NCBI GenBank assembly: GCA_041488095.1
Contig: JBGPOP010000035.1
Span: 1 to 44,325, forward strand
Reading direction: 5' to 3'
Origin: DASYPQ01 sp041488095
GTDB taxonomy: Bacteria; Planctomycetota; UBA1135; GCA-002686595
DNA length: 44,325 bases
Shown here: positions 25,543 through 33,354 of the stretch, piece by piece
Layout of the letters: every line of letters starts with the position of its first letter
How positions within the stretch are numbered: position 1 is the first letter of the stretch
The notes under the pieces: model-generated
Told to the model about the DNA's origin: nothing
The model's database searches: none
The model's input: only the letters and a program-made list of their open reading frames with translations
Translations under genes and position numbers: made by a program

Positions 25543-27354
25543 CTACTGGACCCACAGAATCGCGAGTGCGCCCGACACGTTCCAGGTCGATCCAGTCGGC
25601 GGCGGGCAGAAGCCCGCGGATACATCGCGATAATAGACCTGGTAGAAGCGCGTCGATCCGGCCGTGATTACGTCGCCGAGTGAGGCTGAACGCGCGCTGA
25701 TGCCGAGGTCCCCGCTGAGCGGTGCGGAGACGACGCCTGCGTTCGCACTCTTCGCATAGAGCCGCTTCAGATCGCCACCGACACACAGGAGACCGTCGCC
25801 AAATGCGACGGGAGCAGTCTGCAAACTACCCTGCAAGAAGATCGAGAGAGCGTTTGGGGTCTCGCCCGACGAGGTCAACACCAGCCTGTCGTGCCCGAGC
25901 GAAGATTCGCCAGCTCCGGTCAAGCGCGCCGCATCGCCGAGTGAGTTCAGGCATCCGCGTCCTTCGCCGGGCACGGCGTCGTTGCCGCACGGGCATTGAC
26001 CCCTTGAGCCGTCGCCGAAGCAGAAGGAGAGCACCTGATCGCGCTCCTCGAGTACGAGCGCGTCGCTTGCTGATGCATAGCTCGCCGGAGTTCGGCCCGC
26101 GAACACGCTCACCCCGTTCGGCCCGAATGCGCCGTACGCGACGTACGCGCGCCCTGCCCCGGAGAGCGGATCGATGTCAGCCCAGCGAAAGACCCCATGA
26201 CCGTCCCAGCGGAGGATTACGGGATCGTAGCTGCCCGAGGACGCTTCAGTCGTAGCGAGAACGGTCAGGGAACCGTCCGCCTCCGTGGTCATGGCGATGA
26301 TCGTGTCTTCCGCATTCCCAGGTCCATTCCAGGCATCCTGCCAAACGAGCTGACCCGAGGGGCTGAACTCGAAGACCTGCACGTCCCGTTCGTTCGCGAC
26401 GTTCGCCGTCTCTCCACCGACGCGGATGTTGCCGTTCGCAGCGAAGGCGATGGCATCCAAGGATTCGTAGTAATACGGGGCATTCCCCGACGTCCCGTGA
26501 TGGATCCTCACCCACTGGACATTGCCCGAAGGGTCCAGCTTGACGAGCGCTTCATTGGCGCCGCTGGTCGGATCGATGAGTCTGCCGGCGGCGTAGATCG
26601 AGCCCGAAGGATCCGCCTCGACAGCGACGGCACGCTCGAAGCCGATGCCACCGCCGCTGACGACGCGATTCCAGAGCAGCGTACCCGCGCTCGAGAACTT
26701 CGAGACCCCGAAGTGGGAGGTCTGACCAGTCTCGTCGAAGACACCGACCAGCAAGATGTTGCCGGAGGGATCGATCGCGAGGTCGTCGGCGTATTCGCCT
26801 CCGGGTGCGATGCTGCTCCAGAGGATGTTCCCCTGGCGATCGAACTCGACTGCGCAGATGCCGCCTTGTCCGAGGGATCCTCCGGCGACGAGATTGCCGC
26901 TTGGGGCCAGCCGTGCGACGAAGAACTGGGCTGATCCGGTTGCGCTGTGGTAGGGCGAAGACCACAGAAGGTTTCCCGAAACGTCGTACTTGAGCACAAG
27001 CCCGCCCGTGGACTGCATGGGCATGTCGCACCTGCCGACGGCGTAGACGCTCTCGTCGGAGGGGTCGATGACGAGCTTGTAGGCGGAGTCGATGTAGACT
27101 CCGAAGGTGAACGTGCGGGCCCAGACCAGGCTGCCGCTGGGGTCGTACTTCAGGACCAGGACCGCGTGCGTGCCCGTCATCCCGGCTGCGTAGACATTGC
27201 CCGAAGGTGCCACGGCGATCGCGAACGCCTGGTCATGTCCCGTCGGTGCAGCATCGTAGACGTGCGCCCACTCCTGGTGGACTTGAGCGCGTATCGCCGG
27301 GCCGAAGGAAGCGAACAAGATCAGGCCCAGAACCGTAGCGGTGGATCGATGCAT
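25543..27354 (-). CDS. Secreted propeller protein with Cys-rich C-terminal module, inserted in ABC operon
   Basis: The 603-residue protein has a signal peptide (MHRSTATVLGLILFASFGPAIRA). About eight repeats of roughly 50 residues follow, of the SBBP/NHL-like type (IAVAPSGNVYAAGMT, LKYDPSGSLVW). Residues 444-603 form the same six-cysteine module as the genes at 5221 and 7032: FCFGDG, CPCGN, GRGCLNS, LLCVGGDL, and a late Cys in SAGFC. The ATG at 27354 has a good GGAGG Shine-Dalgarno five bases upstream. It lies head-to-tail against its transporter neighbours and appears less GC-rich than they are, suggesting that it was inserted. Function is unknown. Confidence 0.82.
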   Translation of the reverse strand: MHRSTATVLGLILFASFGPAIRAQVHQEWAHVYDAAPTGHDQAFAIAVAPSGNVYAAGMTGTHAVLVLKYDPSGSLVWARTFTFGVYIDSAYKLVIDPSDESVYAVGRCDMPMQSTGGLVLKYDVSGNLLWSSPYHSATGSAQFFVARLAPSGNLVAGGSLGQGGICAVEFDRQGNILWSSIAPGGEYADDLAIDPSGNILLVGVFDETGQTSHFGVSKFSSAGTLLWNRVVSGGGIGFERAVAVEADPSGSIYAAGRLIDPTSGANEALVKLDPSGNVQWVRIHHGTSGNAPYYYESLDAIAFAANGNIRVGGETANVANERDVQVFEFSPSGQLVWQDAWNGPGNAEDTIIAMTTEADGSLTVLATTEASSGSYDPVILRWDGHGVFRWADIDPLSGAGRAYVAYGAFGPNGVSVFAGRTPASYASASDALVLEERDQVLSFCFGDGSRGQCPCGNDAVPGEGRGCLNSLGDAARLTGAGESSLGHDRLVLTSSGETPNALSIFLQGSLQTAPVAFGDGLLCVGGDLKRLYAKSANAGVVSAPLSGDLGISARSASLGDVITAGSTRFYQVYYRDVSAGFCPPPTGSTWNVSGALAILWVQ

Positions 27355-27707
27355 GGAGACCTCCAAGAGGGGATGTGCGGGCGCGCCAAGTCCCAGAGGG
27401 GCAGTGCACTTGCGCTCGGACGGAGTGCGGGAGCGAACGAGATCGAGGTGATCCCAGCCCCGCCATCGAGATCCCGGGCGATGGCGTTTGGCAAGCAAGC
27501 CGCGTTCCTGGTCTCTTGGCCCGTGCAGTCGCCGGGCCCGTCGGTTCGCCGTCGCATCCACGCGGCAGGAACGATCCGCTCGGACCGAGTGCCACGCGAC
27601 CCTGGACGGAAGCCGCGCAGAGCTGGCGCCTGCCGGCGCGATGCCGACAGACGGATCCGGGCGCCTGCTCGAGTGACCCCTCGCCCGGACGGCTGCGCGG
27701 CGCTCTG
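27355..27707. other. Gap between inserted gene and transporter ATPase
   Basis: I find no credible gene in this 353-base stretch. It should hold the promoter of the minus-strand gene and either a promoter for, or read-through into, the ATPase gene. CTCGAGTGA at 27668-27676 repeats the last nine bases of the binding-protein gene (25458-25466), with an RLLE-stop reading in both, possibly a trace of the original junction. No clear Shine-Dalgarno precedes the ATPase start. Confidence 0.4.
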
Positions 27708-29216
27708 ATGGGGCGCATGGGAGAGAACCTGCCCCGGCTCTCGATGCAGGGCATCGCGAAGCGCTTCGGCGCGACGGTCGCCCTCGACGGCGTCGACCTC
27801 GAGGCGCGCGCGGGGGAGGTCCTCGCGCTCGTGGGCGAGAACGGCGCGGGGAAGAGCACGCTGATGAAGGTCCTCTCGGGCGCGCTCGCGCCGGATTCGG
27901 GGTCGATGAAGCTCGGGGAGGAGCCCTACGCGCCCCGCTCGCCGGCCGAGGCGCACGCGCGCGGCGTCGCGATGATCTACCAGGAGCTGTCGCTCGCTCC
28001 GCACCTCACCGCCGCCGAGAACATCGCCCTCGGCCGCGAGCCCGTCCGCGGCTTGCTCCTCGACTCGCAGGCGCTGCGCGAGCGGGCGCGCGCCGCGCTC
28101 GAACGCGTCGGGCACGCCGATCTCCCCATCGACATCCCCGTCGCGCGCCTCTCCCCGGCCGAGCGGCAGATCGTCGAGATCGCGCGGGCGCTCTCGCTCG
28201 GCAGCCGCGTGCTCGTCCTCGACGAGCCCACGAGCAGCCTGTCTTCCAGCGACGTCGCCCGCCTGCTCGACCTCCTGCGCGGCCTGCGGGCGCAAGGGCT
28301 CGCGGTCGTCTACATCTCCCACGTCCTGGAGGAGGTCTTCGCGGTCGCCGATCGGTACACCGTGCTGCGCGACGGCCGCTCGGTCGCCTCGGGCCCGATC
28401 GCGGGGGTCGACGCACGATCCCTCGTCGCGCACATGGTCGGACGCGACGTGGGCGAGATCTACCCGCGCTCGGCGCGGAGCCCCGGCGACGTCGTGGCGC
28501 GGATCGAGAACCTCGCCGGCGTACGCTTACCGCGCGCCGCCTCGCTCGAGATCCGCCGCGGGGAGGTGCTGGGCCTCGCGGGCCTCGTCGGCGCCGGGCG
28601 CACCGAGCTCCTCCGTGCGCTCTTCGGCCTCGATCCCGTCCTGCGCGGCGAGATCTCCGTCCTCGCGCTCCGCGGTCCGGCCTCGCCCCGCGCGCGCTGG
28701 GCCCAGAGGGTCGGCATGGTCAGCGAGGACCGGCAGGGCGAGGGCCTCGCGCTCTCCCTCTCCGTCGCCGACAACCTGTGCCTGCCTTCCCTCCGCGCCC
28801 TGTCGCGCGCGGGCCTCGCCACCCCGCGCGCGGTCGAGCGCTCGGCCGCGCCGTGGATCGACCGCCTGCGCGTGCGCTGCCGATCCCCCCGCGAACAAGT
28901 CGCGCTCCTCTCGGGCGGCAACCAGCAGAAGGTCGCCCTCGCCCGCCTGCTCGCGGCCGACTGCGACATCCTGCTCCTCGACGAGCCCACGCGCGGGATC
29001 GACGTCGCGGCGAAAGCCGAGATCTACGCCCTGATCGACGAGCTGGCTCGCGCGGGCCGGGCCGTGCTCCTCGTCTCGAGCTACCTGCCCGAGCTGCTCG
29101 GCCTGTGCGACCGCATCGCGGTCATGAGCCGCGGCCGCCTCGGCCCCGCGCGGCCGGCCGCGGACCTCGACGCGCACGGGATCCTGCTCGCGGCGACCGG
29201 CGGGGAGGCGGCGTGA
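27708..29216 (+). CDS. RbsA-type sugar ABC transporter ATPase (two ATPase domains)
   Basis: The 502-residue protein contains two fused nucleotide-binding domains, as usual for the ribose/xylose type. The first has Walker A GENGAGKST (about 45-53), signature LSPAERQIVEIARAL and Walker B VLVLDEPTSSLS. The second has the degenerate P-loop GLVGAGRTELLR typical of this family, signature LSGGNQQKVALARLL and LLLDEPTRGID. It energises uptake through the adjacent permease. The start is ATG 27708; the in-frame ATG at 27717 is equally possible. The stop overlaps the permease start (GTGA). Confidence 0.94.
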   Translation: MGRMGENLPRLSMQGIAKRFGATVALDGVDLEARAGEVLALVGENGAGKSTLMKVLSGALAPDSGSMKLGEEPYAPRSPAEAHARGVAMIYQELSLAPHLTAAENIALGREPVRGLLLDSQALRERARAALERVGHADLPIDIPVARLSPAERQIVEIARALSLGSRVLVLDEPTSSLSSSDVARLLDLLRGLRAQGLAVVYISHVLEEVFAVADRYTVLRDGRSVASGPIAGVDARSLVAHMVGRDVGEIYPRSARSPGDVVARIENLAGVRLPRAASLEIRRGEVLGLAGLVGAGRTELLRALFGLDPVLRGEISVLALRGPASPRARWAQRVGMVSEDRQGEGLALSLSVADNLCLPSLRALSRAGLATPRAVERSAAPWIDRLRVRCRSPREQVALLSGGNQQKVALARLLAADCDILLLDEPTRGIDVAAKAEIYALIDELARAGRAVLLVSSYLPELLGLCDRIAVMSRGRLGPARPAADLDAHGILLAATGGEAA

Positions 29217-30289
29217 GGTCGATCCTCCGGCGCGCCGGACCCGCGCTCGGGCTGATCGCGGCCTGGGCCCTGTTCGCGGCGCTCGCCGGCGGGAGCTTCG
29301 TCGCGCTCGCGAACCAACGTCTGATGCTGCTCCAGACCGCGGTCGTCGGGACGGCGGCGGTCGGCGCCACGCTGATCATCGTCTCCGGCGGGATCGACCT
29401 CTCGGTCGGCTCGACGATCGCGCTCGGGACGATGGCGGGTGCGATCGCGCTGCGAGCCGGCCTGTCGCCCGCGCTCGCCGCGCTCGCGGGAGTCGGCACG
29501 GGCGCGCTCGTCGGCGCGGCGATCGGCGCGATGGTGGTCGGGGAAGTCGTGCGTGCCGGCGCGCTCGCCGCGGGTGCCTTCGTCGGCTGGCGCGCGGGGG
29601 GTTCCGGTGGCGCCGTCGTCGGCCTCGCCGCGGGTGCGACGCTCGCGCTCGCCGCCGGACGTCTCGTTCCCCGTCTGCCCCTCTCGCCCTTCATCGTCAC
29701 GCTGGGCATGTGGGGCGCGATGCGCGGGCTCGCCAAGGGACTCGGCGACAACCAGCCGGTCTATCCCCCCAGCCCGGGGGGCACGGGTTGGCTCGCGGAT
29801 CTGATGCTCCCCTCCGGCGGGATCCTCCCGGCCGGCGTCTGGATCCTGCTCGCCGTCGCGGCGCTCTTCGCGGTCCTGCTCCGGCACACGCGCTTCGGTC
29901 GCCACGCCTTCGCGATCGGATCGAACCAGGAGACCGCGCGCCTGTGCGGCGTCGACGTCGAGCGCACGAAGCTCCTCGTGTACGGCCTGGGCGTCGGCTG
30001 TGCGGGGATCGCCTCGGTGCTCCAGCTCTCCTACCTCTCGATGGGCGACCCGACCACCGCCCAGGGCGCCGAGCTCAAGGTGATCGCCGCCGCGGTCATC
30101 GGCGGGGCCAGCCTCTCGGGGGGCGAGGGATCGATCCTCGGCACCCTCCTTGGCGCCCTCCTGATGACCGTGGTCGACAACGGCTGCACCAAGCTCGGCC
30201 TAGACAACTGGGTCCAGGAGTGCGTGACCGGCGCGATCATCGTCCTCGCCGTGACCCTGGACCGACTGCGGCACCGTGCGTTGAAATAG
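29213..30289 (+). CDS. RbsC-type sugar ABC transporter permease
   Basis: The 358-residue polytopic membrane protein begins at a GTG overlapping the ATPase stop by four bases. Family phrases include VGATLIIVSGGIDLSVGS, PFIVTLGMWGAMRGLAKG, RHTRFGRHAFAIGSNQETARLCGVDV and the VIGGASLSGGEGSILGTLLGALLM loop. It is longer than most RbsC proteins because of an extra Ala/Gly-rich hydrophobic stretch of about 40-45 residues (about 110-155) before the PFIVTLG segment, perhaps an added membrane hairpin. With the binding protein at 24504 it would form the fucose importer. Confidence 0.93.
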   Translation: MRSILRRAGPALGLIAAWALFAALAGGSFVALANQRLMLLQTAVVGTAAVGATLIIVSGGIDLSVGSTIALGTMAGAIALRAGLSPALAALAGVGTGALVGAAIGAMVVGEVVRAGALAAGAFVGWRAGGSGGAVVGLAAGATLALAAGRLVPRLPLSPFIVTLGMWGAMRGLAKGLGDNQPVYPPSPGGTGWLADLMLPSGGILPAGVWILLAVAALFAVLLRHTRFGRHAFAIGSNQETARLCGVDVERTKLLVYGLGVGCAGIASVLQLSYLSMGDPTTAQGAELKVIAAAVIGGASLSGGEGSILGTLLGALLMTVVDNGCTKLGLDNWVQECVTGAIIVLAVTLDRLRHRALK

Positions 30290-30294
30290 GGACC

Positions 30295-32181
30295 ATGATC
30301 TCCATCCTCCTCGCTCTCGCTCCCCAGATCCTCGGCAAGGTTCCTCCGGTCCTCGGCCCCTTCGTCGGCGCCGTCGAACCGCGTCAGGTCTCGGTGTTCG
30401 CCCGGGTCACGACGGGTGAGCAGGACGTGCTGCTCTCCATCGTGGACGCGGACGGGAAGTCCCTCGGGGACTTTCGCGTCGCGACCCTTCCCGAGCACGA
30501 CTTCTGCGTGCACTGGACCGTCCCGAACCTGAAGCCCGGCTCGAGCTACGCCGTCGCGATGCGCGGCCGGCGGACGTTCTTCCGGACCCCCGACGAGCCC
30601 GACCGGCCCGGGCGCGTGTCGATCGCGTTCGGCTCCTGCGCCGACGACCGGCCCGGCCTCGTGAACCCGGTGTGGGCCTCGATCCAGAAGGACGCGCCCG
30701 ACGCGCTCGCGCTGATCGGGGACACGCCCTACATCGACTCGACCGACGCCTCGATCCAGATCCGGCGCTACCGCGAGTTCATCGGCAGCCCGGAGCTCTC
30801 GGCCCTGCTGCAGACCACGGCGTTCTACGCGACCTGGGACGATCACGACTTCGCCTTCGACGGCGCCGACGGCACCGCCAAGGGCAAGGAGGCGAGCCGC
30901 ACCGCATTCCTCGAGTACCACGCCAACCCCAGCGCGGGGGAGGGCGACCAGGGCATCTTCACGCGCTTCCGCAGCGGGCCCGCGGACGTGTTCCTGCTCG
31001 ACACGCGCTGGTTCTCGGGCACGGAGAAGTCGTTCGCCGATCCGGAGAAGCCGACGCTGCTCGGCGCGCGGCAGTGGGAGTGGCTCAAGCGCGAGCTCTC
31101 CGCCTCGACCGCGCCGTTCAAGCTCCTGGTCTCGGGGATGATCTGGAACGAGGCCGTGCGGCCGGGAAAGCCCGACTACTGGATGGCCTACCCCTACGAG
31201 CGAGCGGCGCTGTTCGCCTACCTCGCCGAGAAGAAGATCTCCGGCGTCGTCCTCATCGGTGGCGACATCCACCGGAGCCGCGCGCTCGTGCATCCGTCCT
31301 CGGAGACCGGCGTCCCCTACCCGATCCACGAGTGGATCACCTCGCCGCTCGGGACGAGCGTGATGGACGAGGCCAACGCGCCGCACCCGGACCTCGTCTT
31401 CGACCGCGGCGAGAAGCACAGCTACCTGATCGTCACGGCCGACTCCCTGAAGACCCCGCCGACCCTCACCGCGAGCTTCCGGAGCGCCGGGGCGGGCGAG
31501 ATGTACCACCTCTCCATCGGCGGGAACGGGCAGCCTTCCAACACGGCGATCGTCGCGGAGCCGCGCACCGACGAGGGAGGCGTGAAGCGCACGAATCAGG
31601 TTCTCGAACGCGCCAAGGCCGGCCCGGCCGACCTCGTGTTCCTGGGCGACTCGATCACGGAGGGCTGGGAGGGCGCGGGAGCCGAGGTGTGGGCGAAGCG
31701 CTACGCGCCGCGCAAGGCGATCGAGCTCGGCGTCGGCGGCGACCGCACGCAACACGTCCTCTCGCGGATCGACCACGGCCAGCTCGACGGGGTCGCGCCC
31801 AAGCTGGTCGTGCTCATGATCGGAACGAACAACTCGAACGGCGACGACCACACCGCGCGCGAGATCGCGGACGGGATCGGCGCTGTCGTCAGCCGGATCC
31901 GGGAGAAGCTGCCCCAGACGAAGATCCTGCTGCTCGCGATCTTCCCGCGCGGCGATACACCCAACCCCCAGCGCGAGAAGAACGCCGAGGCGAGTCGGTT
32001 CGCGTCGAAGCTCGCCGACGGCAAGGCGGTCCGCTACCTCGACATCGGGGAGCGGTTCCTCGGGAAGGACGGCTCGATCTCGAAGGAGATCATGCCCGAC
32101 TTCCTGCACCTCTCGCCGCGCGGCTACCAGCTCTGGGCCGACGCGATCGAGGCGCAGGTGCGGGAGATCCTGGGCAAGTAG
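30295..32181 (+). CDS. PhoD-like metallophosphoesterase fused to SGNH/GDSL hydrolase
   Basis: The 628-residue two-enzyme fusion starts six bases after the permease stop. Residues about 95-390 match PhoD-like metallophosphoesterases, with the metal motifs FGSCADD, IGDTPYID, TWDDHDFAFDG and GGDIHRS. Residues about 430-628 match SGNH hydrolases of the platelet-activating-factor acetylhydrolase type: FLGDSITEGW (nucleophile Ser near 452), GVGGDRTQH, MIGTNN and DFLHLSPRGY with the Asp/His pair near 601/604. The first half would act on phosphodi- or monoesters, the second on acyl or acetyl esters, perhaps on sulfated or acetylated glycans. The N-terminus is hydrophobic and may be a weak signal peptide. 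Substrates are unknown. Confidence 0.88.
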   Translation: MISILLALAPQILGKVPPVLGPFVGAVEPRQVSVFARVTTGEQDVLLSIVDADGKSLGDFRVATLPEHDFCVHWTVPNLKPGSSYAVAMRGRRTFFRTPDEPDRPGRVSIAFGSCADDRPGLVNPVWASIQKDAPDALALIGDTPYIDSTDASIQIRRYREFIGSPELSALLQTTAFYATWDDHDFAFDGADGTAKGKEASRTAFLEYHANPSAGEGDQGIFTRFRSGPADVFLLDTRWFSGTEKSFADPEKPTLLGARQWEWLKRELSASTAPFKLLVSGMIWNEAVRPGKPDYWMAYPYERAALFAYLAEKKISGVVLIGGDIHRSRALVHPSSETGVPYPIHEWITSPLGTSVMDEANAPHPDLVFDRGEKHSYLIVTADSLKTPPTLTASFRSAGAGEMYHLSIGGNGQPSNTAIVAEPRTDEGGVKRTNQVLERAKAGPADLVFLGDSITEGWEGAGAEVWAKRYAPRKAIELGVGGDRTQHVLSRIDHGQLDGVAPKLVVLMIGTNNSNGDDHTAREIADGIGAVVSRIREKLPQTKILLLAIFPRGDTPNPQREKNAEASRFASKLADGKAVRYLDIGERFLGKDGSISKEIMPDFLHLSPRGYQLWADAIEAQVREILGK

Positions 32182-32203
32182 CCTCGTCCCGCCGGCCGCG
32201 GCC

Positions 32204-32563
32204 ATGTTCGAGCACCGCACTCATCCGCTGCTCCCGCGTCGGGCCTTCCTGCGGCGCCTCGCGCTGTGGGCCCTGGCGGCCCTCGGGCTCGTCGCTGTCT
32301 CGCTCGCGCTCGGCGCGCTCGGCTACCACGGGCTCGAGAACCTGGGATGGCTCGATGCGACTCTGAACGCGGCCATGATCCTGACCGGCATGGGGCCGAT
32401 CGACGTGCCGCGCAGCCAGGCGGGCAAGGTCTTCGCCATCGTCTACGCGCTCTTCAGCGGCGTGATCTTCCTGACGTCGGTCGCCCTGATCCTCGCACCC
32501 GTCGGGCACCGCATCTTGCATCGGTTCCACATGGACCTCGATCAGGAGAAACGCCGGGGCTGA
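32204..32563 (+). CDS. Small membrane protein, two TM helices with channel-like loop
   Basis: The 119-residue protein has a basic N-terminus and TM segments at about 22-43 and 77-98. Between them lies an amphipathic segment reading LDATLNAAMILTGMGPID. The layout TM - short helix - GMGP loop - TM resembles a 2TM potassium-channel pore in which the usual GYG filter is GMGP. It ends in a conserved-looking, His-rich tail (GHRILHRFHMD). I recognise no named family with certainty. It lies 22 bases after the PhoD-SGNH gene and may be cotranscribed. Confidence 0.7.
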   Translation: MFEHRTHPLLPRRAFLRRLALWALAALGLVAVSLALGALGYHGLENLGWLDATLNAAMILTGMGPIDVPRSQAGKVFAIVYALFSGVIFLTSVALILAPVGHRILHRFHMDLDQEKRRG

Positions 32564-32717
32564 GCTGCGTCATCCGCTCCGATCCGACTTCTCTCTATCC
32601 GACAGCCGCGCCAGCATCCCGCGGATGTCGAACGCGCCGCCGTCCGCGAGCCAGTCGAAGTGCGGCATGCGCGGGCGGACTCTACCCCGGCGTGCGGGGC
32701 ATCGGTAGCGTGTCCCC

Positions 32718-33344
32718 GTGACGTTGCTCGAGGTGTGCGTCGAATCGGTCGAGGCGCTGGAACGCGCGCAGGTCGGAGGCGCGGGGAGGATCGAGCTGTG
32801 CTCGCGCCTCGACTTCGGCGGGTTGTCGCCGGGGCGCGATCTCCTCGACGAAGCGCTGAGGAGAGCGCGCGTGCCACTTCATGTGATGGTGAGGCCGAGG
32901 CCGGGGAGCTTCCTCTGGTCCGCCGCGGAGGTCGCGTCGATGGAGGCCGAGATCGCGGAGCTGAAGCGCATGGGCGCCGCGGGTGTCGTGTTCGGCGCCC
33001 TGACGTACGGCGGAGCGATCGATTCCCCCACGGTGCAGCGCCTTCTCGCCGCCGCGCGGCCGCTGTCGGCGACCTTCCACCGCGCTTTCGACGAGACCGC
33101 CGATCTCGAAGTCGCTCTCGACGAGCTGATCGCGCTCGGCGTCGACCGGGTGCTGACCTCGGGCGGAGCCATCGACGCCTTCGAAGGTCGCCACCGCCTG
33201 CGCGAGCTCGTCCGCAGGGCTCGAGGCCGCATCGTCGTGATGGCCGGGGGCGGAGTGCGGCCGGAGAACGCCGCTGCGATCCTGGAAGAGGCGGGCGTGA
33301 CCGAAGTCCATGGATCCGTACCCTTCCGGCTGCCCGCAAGGTAG
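32718..33344 (+). CDS. cutC: CutC family protein
   Basis: The 208-residue TIM-barrel protein has the CutC hallmarks LEVCVESVEAL, RIELCSRLDFGGLSPG, HVMVRPRPGSFLW, ATFHRAFDETAD and VMAGGGVRPENA. CutC was named for copper homeostasis in E. coli, but that role is disputed and the reaction is unknown. The protein is shorter than the usual 230-250 residues, missing part of the C-terminal end. It starts with GTG. No copper genes are nearby. Confidence 0.92.
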   Translation: MTLLEVCVESVEALERAQVGGAGRIELCSRLDFGGLSPGRDLLDEALRRARVPLHVMVRPRPGSFLWSAAEVASMEAEIAELKRMGAAGVVFGALTYGGAIDSPTVQRLLAAARPLSATFHRAFDETADLEVALDELIALGVDRVLTSGGAIDAFEGRHRLRELVRRARGRIVVMAGGGVRPENAAAILEEAGVTEVHGSVPFRLPAR

Positions 33345-33347
33345 GAG
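33343..33347 (+). promoter_or_regulatory. Shine-Dalgarno deciding start at 33355
   Basis: AGGAG lies seven bases before the ATG at 33355, which directly precedes a signal peptide. The frame also opens at 33310, within the end of cutC, but that start lacks both signals. Confidence 0.65.
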
Positions 33348-33354
33348 ACCCACC

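Noticed and set aside
27375..27707. N-terminal extension of the transporter ATPase
   Set aside because: The extension has no domain character, and RbsA proteins begin just before the segment read from 27708.
29122..29905. Minus-strand frames opposite the permease
   Set aside because: They are Ala/Pro/Ser- or Arg/Glu-rich shadows of a GC-rich membrane-protein gene.
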